DNA of 64,000 nt from the NCBI GenBank assembly GCA_018896025.1, contig JAHIND010000009.1, positions 52,848 through 116,847 of the forward strand, read 5' to 3'. Each line of letters starts with the position of its first letter. Positions within the stretch are counted from its first letter, which is position 1. This stretch comes from Pseudomonadota bacterium. GTDB lineage: Bacteria > Desulfobacterota > Desulfarculia > Desulfarculales > Desulfarculaceae. A program made the translations under genes and the position numbers. Below, one piece after another: positions 23,814 through 32,080 of the stretch. Below the pieces are notes generated by a model. That model worked only from the letters and a program-made list of their open reading frames with translations, searched no databases and was not told the origin of the DNA.

Positions 23814-24953
23814 TTAGAGCTGCTCGGCGATGATCTCGGCCAGGTCCTTGACCTCCAGCTTGTCATCCACGTTCTCGGTCTTGGCGCTGTCCACGAACAT
23901 GTTGATGCAGTAGGGGCAGCAGGTGGCCAACACCTCGGCGCCCTTTTCAGCCGCCTCGCGGATCTTGTGGGTGCTGAAGCGCTGCTCGGGCTCGGCTTCC
24001 ATCCACAGGCGTCCGCCGCCGCCGCCGCAACAGGTGGCCATGTTTTTGTTGCGCTTGAACTCCATGACCTCGGCGCCGGTGGCGGCCAGAAGCTCACGGG
24101 GCTCGTCGAACACCTGGCTGTGACGGCCCAGGTAGCAGGGGTCGTGGTAGATCACCTTCTTGTTGTAGCCGCCCAGGCTCAGCTTGCCCTCGTCCAAGAG
24201 CTGCTTGAGCAGTTGGGTGTAGTGCACCACCTCGAACTCGCCACCGAACTCGGGGTATTCCTGAGTGAAGGTGGTGAAGCAGTGGGGGCTGGTGGTGAGA
24301 ATCTTCTTCACGCCCTTGTCGTTGAACAGCTTGATGTTCTTCTCGGCCAGGCCGGTGAACTGCTCTTCGTCGCCCATCTTGCGCAGGGCCTCGCCGCAGC
24401 AGCTTTCCTCGTTGCCGATGATGCCGTAGCTCACGCCCGCCGCGTTCAGCACCTTTACCAGGGCCTTGGCGATCTGCTGGGAGCGGGGATCATAGGCCGA
24501 GGTGCAACAGACGCTCAGGAAATACTCCTGGCTGCCGTCGAAGCGCGGCACCTCCAGGCCCTCGGTCCACTTCTCGCGCTTGTCGCGCTCCTCGGACCAG
24601 GGGTTGCCCTTGGAGTGGATGGAGCCCATGATGGCTCCCAGGCTCTTGGGGGCGGCGCCGCTCTCGGCGATCATGGCCCGCATGGCCCGGATCACGTCGA
24701 TGATGGCCACCTCGCGGGGGCAGTTGTTCACGCAGAGCTTGCAGGTGGTGCAGGCATAAAGAATATCGTCGGACTCGAAGCCCTCCAGGCCCAGTTGGCC
24801 CATCTTGATGAGCTGGCGGGTGCGGAAGGGGCTGTCCACCGAGGGCCAGGGGCAGAGCCCAGAGCACAGACCGCACTGCATGCACTGGTACAGGGTCTCG
24901 CCGCCCATCAGGGCGATGGCCTCACTAACTTCCAGGAACGGTGTGGCGGGCAT
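23814..24953 (-). CDS. HdrD/GlpC-like (Fe-S)-binding oxidoreductase
   Basis: The 379-aa protein carries two [4Fe-4S] ferredoxin sites, CMQCGLCSGLCP (Cys24, 27, 30, 34) and CTTCKLCVNNCP (Cys68, 71, 74, 78), then two CCG-type domains: EESCCGEALRKMG with DPCYLGRHSQVFD, and ATCCGGGGGRLW with TCCPYC. This is the layout of HdrD, GlpC and related electron-transfer subunits that link flavoproteins or membrane quinones to thiol or dehydrogenase partners. No flavoprotein or cytochrome b gene is adjacent, so the partner is unknown. The ATG follows AAGGAGAACACC. It has its own promoter (25035-25063) and terminator, so it is monocistronic. Confidence 0.88.
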   Translation of the reverse strand: MPATPFLEVSEAIALMGGETLYQCMQCGLCSGLCPWPSVDSPFRTRQLIKMGQLGLEGFESDDILYACTTCKLCVNNCPREVAIIDVIRAMRAMIAESGAAPKSLGAIMGSIHSKGNPWSEERDKREKWTEGLEVPRFDGSQEYFLSVCCTSAYDPRSQQIAKALVKVLNAAGVSYGIIGNEESCCGEALRKMGDEEQFTGLAEKNIKLFNDKGVKKILTTSPHCFTTFTQEYPEFGGEFEVVHYTQLLKQLLDEGKLSLGGYNKKVIYHDPCYLGRHSQVFDEPRELLAATGAEVMEFKRNKNMATCCGGGGGRLWMEAEPEQRFSTHKIREAAEKGAEVLATCCPYCINMFVDSAKTENVDDKLEVKDLAEIIAEQL

Positions 24954-25030
24954 ACCGGTGTTCTCCTTATCATCCTAAAATCAGCCGAAGCGCCCAGCCC
25001 CGGGGCTGCGCGCTGTTCATGCGGGTGCTC

Positions 25031-25063
25031 ATGATGAATATCACCATCATAATTTAGTGTCAA
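25031..25063 (-). promoter_or_regulatory. promoter with overlapping operator-like palindrome, HdrD-like gene
   Basis: Minus-strand TTGACA (25063-25058), 17 bases, TATTCA (25040-25035). The inverted repeat ATGATG-N8-CATCAT (25050-25031) covers the -10 and spacer, where a repressor would block polymerase. The leader to the ATG is about 75 bases. Confidence 0.5.
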
Positions 25064-25106
25064 GAAAATGGGCCCGCAGGTTCCAGGGAGTGGATAAAAG
25101 GCTGGT

Positions 25107-25643
25107 TCAGGCCAATCCGGCCTTGAAGGCGGCCAGGGCTTGGGGGATCACCGAGCGCACCACTGCCTCGGGCTCCAGGCCCATGCGCCGCTCCACCTGC
25201 TGGTAGGAGGGATAGGCCTTGGTCAGGCGCAGAGGCTCGCGGCCCGCCTCGGCCTGAAAACGGCGGTAGTCCTTGGCCATTTCCAGGATACCGGCGCCCC
25301 TGACCGGGCCGGGGTCCAGCCAGCCCAGGCGCACCATCACCTCGAAGCGAATCTGATCGGCCAGGAACAGGAACACGTCCAGGGCCTCCAGCTTTTGGCG
25401 GGCCTCCAGGTCGGGGTAGCGCTCCCCCGGCCCCAGGCCCCGCACTCCCAGCACCACGTCGTAGATGGCCAGGGTGGCCTGCTGGCCCAGCTCGGCCAAC
25501 TGATGCAGGGCGGCGTCGGGCAGGTCGGGCAGAGCAGCGGCGGCGTCGGGCCGGTGGCCCAGGCGGCGCTCCCAGCGGCCGAAAGCGGCCCTGGCCTGTT
25601 TGTCGCGCCTAACCTGTTCCAGGCTCACCACCTCGGCGGCCAT
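25107..25643 (-). CDS. hypothetical protein (178 aa)
   Basis: A soluble, largely helical protein with no recognised family. It contains a Leu/Ala-rich central helix (HQLAELGQQATLAIYDVVLG), the stretch LDVFLFLADQIRFEVMVRLG, and a C-terminal YPSYQQVERRMGL. It starts with ATG 15 bases after the stop of the GAF histidine kinase, so it is probably the last gene of a glgA-kinase-unknown unit. Codon usage is typical for the window. No role can be assigned. Confidence 0.65.
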   Translation of the reverse strand: MAAEVVSLEQVRRDKQARAAFGRWERRLGHRPDAAAALPDLPDAALHQLAELGQQATLAIYDVVLGVRGLGPGERYPDLEARQKLEALDVFLFLADQIRFEVMVRLGWLDPGPVRGAGILEMAKDYRRFQAEAGREPLRLTKAYPSYQQVERRMGLEPEAVVRSVIPQALAAFKAGLA

Positions 25644-25658
25644 GGCTCCCCTCCCCTT

Positions 25659-27992
25659 CTACTTCAGATAGGCCCGGCCCTCTTCGGCGGCGGGCAGGGT
25701 CACCAGGAAGGAGGCCCCCTCGTCGCCCCGGTTGTGCACCTCCACCTGGCCGAAGTGCCGGGTGACGATTTTGTGCACGATCGACAGGCCCAGGCCCGAG
25801 CCCGCGTCCTTGGTGGTGAAGAAGGGGTTGAAGATGTTGTGCACCACTTCCATGGGGATGCCGCCACCGGTGTCGCTCACCTCGCCGGCCACGAACTGCT
25901 TGCCCTCGCGCATCACGCTGAAGGTGCGCATGGTCAGCCGCCCGTGATTTGGCCCCATGGCCTGCACCGCGTTGAGCACCAGGTTGAGGAACACGTGCTT
26001 AATCTGGCGGTCGTCGCAGTACACCGGAGGCAGGCCCTTGCCCAGCTCGCGCTGCACCTCCACGTTGTTCTCCACCAGCTCGCGCTCCAACAGTTCCAAG
26101 GACTGGTCGATGATCTGGTTGAGGTCGTGCTCCTCGAAGTGGCCGCGAGCATCGGAAGAGAAGTCCAGCATCTCGTTGAGGGTGCGCTCCAGGCGCGACA
26201 CCTCCTCGATGATCACGTCCAGATAGGCGGTGATGGGCGAGTCGTCGCCCACCTTTTTGCGGATGCGCCGGGTGAAGCCGCCGATGGAAACCAGGGGGTT
26301 TCTGATCTCGTGGGCCACCCCGGCGGCGATCTCGCCCAGGGCGGCCAGTTTGTCCGCCTCCAACAGGCGGTTGCGCATCTGGGCCAGCTCCTTGTTGGCG
26401 CTCTCCAGGTTGTGGTAGAGCCGCGCCGTCTCCAGGGCCAACCCGGCCAGGTTGGCCAGCATGCCCAGCAGCTTGAGGTCGCGCTCCCCAAAGGATCGGC
26501 GGCTCAAGTAGTTGTTCACCAGGATGGCCCCCACCACCTTGCCCTTGGCGAACATGGGTACGGCCACCAAGGGCTCTTTCAGGCTCAGGACCTCCACCAG
26601 GTTGGGATCGATCCTGGGGTCGTTTTGGGGGTCTTCCACCACCACGCTGGTCCCGCTGTTCATATAGATGGAGCTTTTGCCGTTCTTGGTGTCAAAGGGA
26701 ACCTCCAGGTTGGCCAGGCGCAGGTCGCTGAGCAGTGGCCGGTGGGGCCGCTGGTCCCTCAGCTCGTTCAAGCTCTGGGTCAGCTCCATGTGCATCTGGT
26801 CTTCGGGGTCCTTGCCCATGTTGGCGATGGGGCGCATCACCTGCTCGTCCTCGTCCAGCAAAAACAGCACCACCCGGTCGTGGTCCAGACCGGCGGGGTG
26901 GATCAGCGCGTCCATGACGATGAGCACCGTGGCCTCGAAATCCATGGTGGTCATGAGCACGGTGCTGATCTCGTAGAGGGTGGCCAGGGAGCCCACCATC
27001 TCCTCGTTGCGTTGCGCCAACACCTCGATGCGCTGGAAGACAAGGGCGTTTTCCAGAGCCGAGGAGATCATGGAGGCCATGGTGAGCAGAAGGTTGTGGT
27101 CCTCCACGTTGAAGCGGGGCACCGCGTCCTTGTCCAGCACCATCTTTTCGAACACGCACAGGTGCCCGTTGTAGTTGCCCTTGAAGCTCAGCGGCACGCA
27201 CATGCCCTTGGCCTGGCCGCCGCCCTCCTGGTGAGCCCCGTCGTCCGGGTGGTAGAGCTGGCACTCGCCCAGGCAGGCCGCGATGTCCGAGCACTCCGGG
27301 GGCACCTGTCCGAACAGGGCCTGTAAGCGGGGCGGGTCGTTGGTAGGGGCGTTGATGCAAACCTTGCCCCCCTTGGCCCCCAACAGCTTGGCCACCATGC
27401 CCGCCACCGTGTCCAGAAGCTCGTCCAGCTCGATGGTGGACACCGCCGCCCGGCCCAACTCGCTGATCACGTTGAGCTCGGTGATGCGCCGCTTGGCCTC
27501 GAAGTAGAGGCGGTGGTTGCGGATGGCGCCAGCCATCTCCCGGGAGACCATCTGCAACAGGAGCACCTCGTCGGTGTCCATGGTGCGCCCCGGCTCGAAG
27601 ACCAAAAGCAGCACGGCGTAGAGCCGGTTGTCGTCCATCACCGGGAACAGGGCGGCCAGTTCGCCCTCCTGGCACAGGGCGTCCAGGGCCGGGTCGTCGC
27701 TGGGCAGGCTCACCTGCACCAGTTGGGGATCCCGGTCACGGGCCGCGCGGCCCACCTGGCCCTGGCCGAAGGCCACTTCCAGGGGGTTGCCGCCTCGCGG
27801 CTGGCGGGGCCATACGTTGGCCTGGGTCAGCTGGCTCTTGGCGGTTTCCTGCAGAAACAGCACCGCCAGGCGCGAGCCCAGGTGCTTGTTGATGGTGCCC
27901 AAGATGCTGTCCAGCCGCTCATGCACCTCCACCGAGGCGTTGGCGATTTCCACTACATGAGCCAGGACGTCGAATCGTTGCTCATGATCCAT
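25659..27992 (-). CDS. multi-GAF sensor histidine kinase
   Basis: The 777-aa cytosolic kinase has no membrane segment. Three GAF-like sensor modules occupy about residues 15-165, 180-330 and 345-535, followed by HisKA with AGVAHEIRNPLVSIGGF (phospho-acceptor His560) and HATPase_c with the N box LNAVQAMG, DTGGGIP, FNPFFTTKD and GSGLGLSIV. Sensing is therefore of a soluble ligand or redox state. No response regulator gene adjoins it. It starts 3 bases after the glgA stop, so it shares that transcript; a link to carbon-storage control is a reasonable inference only. Confidence 0.92.
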   Translation of the reverse strand: MDHEQRFDVLAHVVEIANASVEVHERLDSILGTINKHLGSRLAVLFLQETAKSQLTQANVWPRQPRGGNPLEVAFGQGQVGRAARDRDPQLVQVSLPSDDPALDALCQEGELAALFPVMDDNRLYAVLLLVFEPGRTMDTDEVLLLQMVSREMAGAIRNHRLYFEAKRRITELNVISELGRAAVSTIELDELLDTVAGMVAKLLGAKGGKVCINAPTNDPPRLQALFGQVPPECSDIAACLGECQLYHPDDGAHQEGGGQAKGMCVPLSFKGNYNGHLCVFEKMVLDKDAVPRFNVEDHNLLLTMASMISSALENALVFQRIEVLAQRNEEMVGSLATLYEISTVLMTTMDFEATVLIVMDALIHPAGLDHDRVVLFLLDEDEQVMRPIANMGKDPEDQMHMELTQSLNELRDQRPHRPLLSDLRLANLEVPFDTKNGKSSIYMNSGTSVVVEDPQNDPRIDPNLVEVLSLKEPLVAVPMFAKGKVVGAILVNNYLSRRSFGERDLKLLGMLANLAGLALETARLYHNLESANKELAQMRNRLLEADKLAALGEIAAGVAHEIRNPLVSIGGFTRRIRKKVGDDSPITAYLDVIIEEVSRLERTLNEMLDFSSDARGHFEEHDLNQIIDQSLELLERELVENNVEVQRELGKGLPPVYCDDRQIKHVFLNLVLNAVQAMGPNHGRLTMRTFSVMREGKQFVAGEVSDTGGGIPMEVVHNIFNPFFTTKDAGSGLGLSIVHKIVTRHFGQVEVHNRGDEGASFLVTLPAAEEGRAYLK

Positions 27993-27995
27993 GGC

Positions 27996-29462
27996 TTAGG
28001 CCCTCTGCCTCTGGCCCACCATTTCCTGGGCCTTTTGATATATCTGAACGTAGCGTGGCGCCGCCGCCTGCCAGGAGAAGTCCTGGGCCATGCCCCGTTG
28101 CATCAAGCCATGCCACTGCTCGGGCTGGGCGTAGGCCTCCTTGGCCCGGCTAAGGGCCTCCAGCATGGCCTCCACGGTGAAGGGCCCGAACTTGAAGCCG
28201 GTGCCCTCGCCTTCCAGCTGGTGGTCCACCACCGTGTCGGCCAAGCCGCCGGTGTTGCGCACCACCGGCACCGCGCCGTAGCGCAGGGCCTGCATCTGGT
28301 GGATGCCGCAGGGCTCGTAGCGGCTGGGCACCAGCAGCATGTCCACCCCGGCCATGATGCGGTGGGCCAGGTCTATGTCAAAGCCTATGGTCACGCCCAG
28401 TCGGCCGGGATAGCGCTGGGCCAGCTCGTTCAGGGCCACGTGGTAGTGGTCCTCGCCGTAGCCCATGACCACCAGGTTGAGCCCCATCTCGAAAAAGCGC
28501 TCCATGGCCGCGGTGATCAGGTCCAGGCCCTTGCGGTCTTCCAGGCGGCCCACCACCGCCACCAGGGGCCGCCCCCCGTCGTCGTTGAGGCCGTAAAGCT
28601 CCATAAGGGCCTGGCGGCAGCGGGCTTTGGGGGCCATGTCCCGGCAGCTGTAATTGGCCGCCAGGCGGTTATCATGCTCCGGGTCCCAAAGCTGGTAGTC
28701 GATGCCGTTGACCACGGCGGTCAGACGATCGCGCCGGGCCCTGAGCACCCCCTCCATGCCGTGACCCAACTCGGGGGTGAGAATCTCTTGGGAATAGGTG
28801 TGAGACACGGTGGAGATCATGTCCGCGAACACCAAACCGCCCTTCAGGAAATTTATCTGCCCGTAGAATTCCAGGGCCTCGGGAGTGAAGTACTCCCAGC
28901 CCAGGCCGGTCAGCGGCATGTCGTAGTGCCAGAACTGGCCCTGGTTGCCCAGGTTGTGCACGGTCATCAGCGAGGCGCTGGCCTTTAGTAGGGGATCGGC
29001 GGCGTAGAGGGTGCGCAGATACACCGGCACCAGGCCGGTGGTCCAATCGTTGGCGTGGAACACGTCCACCCGCCAGCCCATGGCGCGGGCCAGCTCCAGG
29101 CAGGAGCGGGCGTAGAAGATGAAGCGCTCCGCGTTGTCCTCGTAGTCACCGTAGGCGTTTCCGTAGAGCCCCTCGCGGTCGAACAGGTGCTCGTGGCCGA
29201 TGAGGTACACCTCCACCCCGGAGGGATCCCGGTGCCGGTATACTTCGGCCATGTGGCGCTTCCAGGAAACCGGAACCTCCAGCACCACATCCAGGCGCTC
29301 CAGGTTTTGCTCCAGTTCCGGGCGCAAACGGGGCTTGGGCGTAACCACTCCCACAGTGTGCCCCAAGGCGGCCAAGGCGCGGGGGAGATCATAGGCGACC
29401 TCAGCCAGGCCCCCTACGCGCTTGAAGGGCCAAACTTCTGGAGCCAGAAACAGAACGTGCAT
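27996..29462 (-). CDS. glgA: glycogen/starch synthase (GT5)
   Basis: Transfers glucose from ADP- or UDP-glucose to the growing alpha-1,4-glucan. The 488-aa protein begins MHVLFLAPEVWPFKRVGGLA, with the family KxGGL glucose-binding motif altered to KRVGGL, that is K-R-V-G-G-L with one extra residue, and has VFHANDWTTGLVP, the second GT-B domain with VVGRLEDRKGLDL, and the donor-site SRYEPCGIHQMQALRYG with TGGLADTV. The ATG at 29462 follows GGAGAGATTGGTA; two residues of an upstream extension were dropped. Partner glycogen genes are not in the window. Confidence 0.92.
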   Translation of the reverse strand: MHVLFLAPEVWPFKRVGGLAEVAYDLPRALAALGHTVGVVTPKPRLRPELEQNLERLDVVLEVPVSWKRHMAEVYRHRDPSGVEVYLIGHEHLFDREGLYGNAYGDYEDNAERFIFYARSCLELARAMGWRVDVFHANDWTTGLVPVYLRTLYAADPLLKASASLMTVHNLGNQGQFWHYDMPLTGLGWEYFTPEALEFYGQINFLKGGLVFADMISTVSHTYSQEILTPELGHGMEGVLRARRDRLTAVVNGIDYQLWDPEHDNRLAANYSCRDMAPKARCRQALMELYGLNDDGGRPLVAVVGRLEDRKGLDLITAAMERFFEMGLNLVVMGYGEDHYHVALNELAQRYPGRLGVTIGFDIDLAHRIMAGVDMLLVPSRYEPCGIHQMQALRYGAVPVVRNTGGLADTVVDHQLEGEGTGFKFGPFTVEAMLEALSRAKEAYAQPEQWHGLMQRGMAQDFSWQAAAPRYVQIYQKAQEMVGQRQRA

Positions 29463-29541
29463 TACCAATCTCTCCGGTTGTAGCTAAAATATATCATGAC
29501 CTAGGCCGCGACAAAACAACAGCAAACAAGGTGGCGGCGCG

Positions 29542-29571
29542 TTGACACCTTCCGGCCGGCAGCGCTAAGGT
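29542..29571 (+). promoter_or_regulatory. possible promoter of the kinase/receiver pair
   Basis: TTGACA (29542-29547), 18 bases, TAAGGT (29566-29571). The -10 is poor, and the ATG at 29583 would leave a leader of only a few bases, so this is a weak call. Confidence 0.25.
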
Positions 29572-29582
29572 GGGGCCAACTT

Positions 29583-31046
29583 ATGCGTACAAACAACATT
29601 TCCAAATTTTGGGCGTGGCTGATCGTGGCGGTGGCCGTGATCTGCCTGGCCTGGGCCCTGCTGGGCGGCTACCTAGACCTGCTGGCCTGGCAGCGCTCCC
29701 CCCAGGACCTCACCTGGCGGCAATGGCTGGGCTGGTCCCTGTTCCTGCGTGGGTTGGGCCTGGCCGCGGTCATGGGCACCCTGGTGGGCTGGATAATCCT
29801 GCGCCGACGCCTGGACCGCCAGATCGACGTCATGGTGGAGGCCTGCCACTCCATGGCCCTGGGCGAGCCCTCCCCCCTGCCTGACGCCCCTCAGGGTTTG
29901 CAGGACATGGGGCGCCTTTCCCTGGCCATCCAGGTGATGCACGAGGCTTTGCTGGACTACCTGAACCTCTACCGCCGCTTTTTCGACGCCGCGCCGGACA
30001 TGTTCCTTTCACTGGCCCCGGCCGGCCAGCGCATTCTGGACGCCAACACCGCCTTTTGCCGCAGCCTGGGCCTGCTCAAGGACGAGGTGCTGGGTCAGCC
30101 GGTGGAGCGCTTCGTAAAGCTGGACAAGGGCTGGGATCGGGCCCTCAGCGAGGGCGGCGAGTTGATAACCGGACAAATCAAGGGACCCGGCGGTATCATC
30201 AGGGTGGAGGCCAGCATTTCCCTGGAAGGCGGTCCAGGGGGCCAGCCGTGGGTCCTGGGCGCCATTTTGCGCGACGTGACCCTGCGCGACGCCCTGTACA
30301 GCGAGTTGCTGCAAAAATCCACGGCCCTGGAAAAGGCCCTGGAGGAGATAAAAAGCGTGGAAGAGCTGAAAGACGAATTCCTCACCACCCTGAGCCACGA
30401 GCTCAAGACCCCCCTGGTCTCCCTGAAAGGCTTTTTGCAGCTGTTGCGCCAGGGCAAGGCCTCGGGCGAGCAGGGCCAAAATTATCTGGAGATCTGCTGG
30501 CGCAACCTGAGCAAGCTGGAGACCCAGATCAACAACCTGCTGGACCTGGCCCGCTTGAGCCACTCCAAGGAGCAATACTCCCTGGAGCCGGTGGATCTGG
30601 CCTCCCTGGTGCGCACCTCGGCCGAAAACCTCCAGGCCGCCGCCGCCGAGCGCAAGGTGACGCTGGACGTGAGCCGCCTGCCGGGCGGGGCGGTGCGGGT
30701 AATGGGCAACCACGGCAAACTGGTTCAGTTGGTGGACAACCTGCTGGTCAACGCGGTGAAGTACAACAAGGAGAACGGCGACGTCCGCCTGGACCTGCGC
30801 GGCGACGCCAAAAACGTGGTGCTCAAGGTGGCCGACTCGGGGATGGGCATCGACCGGGAGCACATGGCGGTTATCTTCAACCGTTTCTACCGGGCCGATC
30901 TGAGCGGCACCGGCCGTTTAGAGGGTTTGGGCATCGGTTTGAGCTTGGTTCAAGAGATAGTAAAGCTGCACAATGGAGACATAAGGGTGGAAAGTGAGCC
31001 GGGGGTGGGAACCACCTTTACCGTCACCTTGGAGGCATCCCCTTGA
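29583..31046 (+). CDS. membrane sensor histidine kinase (PAS-HisKA-HATPase)
   Basis: The 487-aa kinase has two N-terminal membrane helices (about residues 9-33 and 50-73) with only a short periplasmic loop, a HAMP-like stretch, a PAS domain (about 125-235, FFDAAPDMFLSLAPAGQRIL), HisKA with TLSHELKTPLVSLKGFL (His272) and a catalytic domain with NAVKYNKENG, DSGMGID, FNRFYRAD and GLGIGLSLV. The C-terminus overlaps the receiver gene by 4 bases, so the two form a two-component pair. The tiny external loop suggests sensing in the membrane or cytosol. Confidence 0.92.
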   Translation: MRTNNISKFWAWLIVAVAVICLAWALLGGYLDLLAWQRSPQDLTWRQWLGWSLFLRGLGLAAVMGTLVGWIILRRRLDRQIDVMVEACHSMALGEPSPLPDAPQGLQDMGRLSLAIQVMHEALLDYLNLYRRFFDAAPDMFLSLAPAGQRILDANTAFCRSLGLLKDEVLGQPVERFVKLDKGWDRALSEGGELITGQIKGPGGIIRVEASISLEGGPGGQPWVLGAILRDVTLRDALYSELLQKSTALEKALEEIKSVEELKDEFLTTLSHELKTPLVSLKGFLQLLRQGKASGEQGQNYLEICWRNLSKLETQINNLLDLARLSHSKEQYSLEPVDLASLVRTSAENLQAAAAERKVTLDVSRLPGGAVRVMGNHGKLVQLVDNLLVNAVKYNKENGDVRLDLRGDAKNVVLKVADSGMGIDREHMAVIFNRFYRADLSGTGRLEGLGIGLSLVQEIVKLHNGDIRVESEPGVGTTFTVTLEASP

Positions 31047-31420
31047 ATCGCCCCTTGATACTTCTGGTGGAAGACGACGAAGACATCGCCGCATTGTATG
31101 GGGATGTCCTGGGCGGCGAAGGCATGGAAGTGGTGCTGTGCCGCAGCCGGGGACAGGCCCGCAACTGGTGGCAGAGAACCAAGCGCCAGCCGGACCTGGT
31201 CATCCTGGACGTGCGCCTGCCCGACGGCAACGGCCTGGACCTGTGTTGCGAAATGGGCGAGATGGGTTCGGGGCATCCCCACCCACCGGTTTTGGTGCTT
31301 AGCGCCCACGGTGACCCGCGCATGCCGGTTTTGTGCAAACAGGCCGGCGCATCCGAATTCATGGACAAAATGGAAGGCCTGGACAAGCTTCTGGGCAACG
31401 TACACAAATTACTACCATAA
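31043..31420 (+). CDS. single-domain response regulator
   Basis: A 125-aa CheY-like receiver: acidic pocket VEDDEDIA, phospho-acceptor in VILDVRLPD (Asp about 54), the Ser of VLSAHGD and a Lys in EFMDKMEG. There is no output domain, so it must act by protein contact or in a phosphorelay. It starts with TTG inside the kinase stop (TTGA), which indicates translational coupling. Its target is not in the window. Confidence 0.88.
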   Translation: MNRPLILLVEDDEDIAALYGDVLGGEGMEVVLCRSRGQARNWWQRTKRQPDLVILDVRLPDGNGLDLCCEMGEMGSGHPHPPVLVLSAHGDPRMPVLCKQAGASEFMDKMEGLDKLLGNVHKLLP

Positions 31421-31671
31421 TTTACCGATGCCATCTATCGGCCAAATTTCGGGCATCTTTTACCTAAATATCATCAAAGCAGGTTATCGGTACCTACTGC
31501 CCGATTTTTATCGGGCAGTATAGCCCTCTTTTAATTGGCCGGACCGGATTCCACAAAGTCCATTCACCCTGTTCAACCGACAAGTTACGCATTGTAAAAC
31601 CCCGGCTGCAAGTATCCCTAACTAACGGAACCGGTTGAAATAAGTAAGTATGTCATTTTTGACATATAGAA
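31421..31671. other. AT-rich intergenic stretch without genes
   Basis: No coding frame is supported between the receiver gene and the small membrane protein gene. It holds the 11-bp hairpin annotated at 31495-31520 and a perfect 7-bp palindrome, TATGTCA-TTTT-TGACATA (31649-31666), a possible protein-binding site or extra terminator arm. Confidence 0.5.
31495..31532 (+). terminator. terminator of the kinase/receiver pair
   Basis: Perfect 11-bp stem TACTGCCCGAT / ATCGGGCAGTA with a TTTT loop, followed by TAGCCCTCTTTT. It lies about 75 bases after the receiver stop; the U tract is weak. Confidence 0.55.
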
Positions 31672-31752
31672 TAAAAAAAAGGAGCGCGCCTTTGTTTATC
31701 ACCCTCCCTGCCTGCCCCTCTAGGGAAAGTGATGCACTCAGGCGCGCATCCT
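31672..31752 (-). terminator. long extended hairpin ending in T8, minus strand
   Basis: On the minus strand GGATGCGCGCCT pairs with AGGCGCGCTCC across about 55 bases, with internal pairing ATCACTTTCCCT / AGGGAGGGTGAT, and ends in eight T (31680-31673). It probably terminates transcription of the small membrane protein and chaperone genes. Confidence 0.6.
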
Positions 31753-31812
31753 AGCTTTAAGTAATTGCAAAACGCAGGCCAAATGCGGCGAAAAGGCTCC
31801 CCCCAATAATTT

Positions 31813-32010
31813 TCACCTGCGGCGGATAAGGCTCCAGCCCACCAGCATGAGCACCACTCCGGCGATGCCCACCAAAACAACAAAAGAAACACTGGCCATC
31901 ATATTGCCCTGGCTCCACGCTTGGTCCACCACGAAGCCAAAAATGGGCACGGTGAGGCCCAGGAACAAAAACCCGATAAGGGACAGCACCAGTCCAGCTT
32001 TTTTCCGCAT
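31813..32010 (-). CDS. small two-helix membrane protein (65 aa)
   Basis: A 65-residue protein with a basic N-terminus (MRKKAG), two predicted membrane helices (about residues 5-25 and 37-58) separated by a short loop with an Asp and a Gln, and a basic C-terminal RRR. The ATG at 32010 is preceded by GGGGGAAA. It lies 70 bases downstream of the SurA-like gene on the same strand. Unknown function; the size and topology suggest a small accessory membrane protein. Confidence 0.6.
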   Translation of the reverse strand: MRKKAGLVLSLIGFLFLGLTVPIFGFVVDQAWSQGNMMASVSFVVLVGIAGVVLMLVGWSLIRRR

Positions 32011-32080
32011 TTTCCCCCGCCGGGCTTGTAGAGCCAGGCTCAACTATCTCAGGCGATCGCCTACCCGGGCCTTGACCCGG

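Noticed and set aside
25140..27326. Plus-strand open frame of 728 codons
   Set aside because: Antisense to the GAF histidine kinase, which has all kinase motifs; the antisense product has none.
31653..31892. 79-codon frame on the minus strand overlapping the small membrane protein gene
   Set aside because: It covers a terminator hairpin, has erratic Trp/Cys-rich composition and no ribosome binding site.
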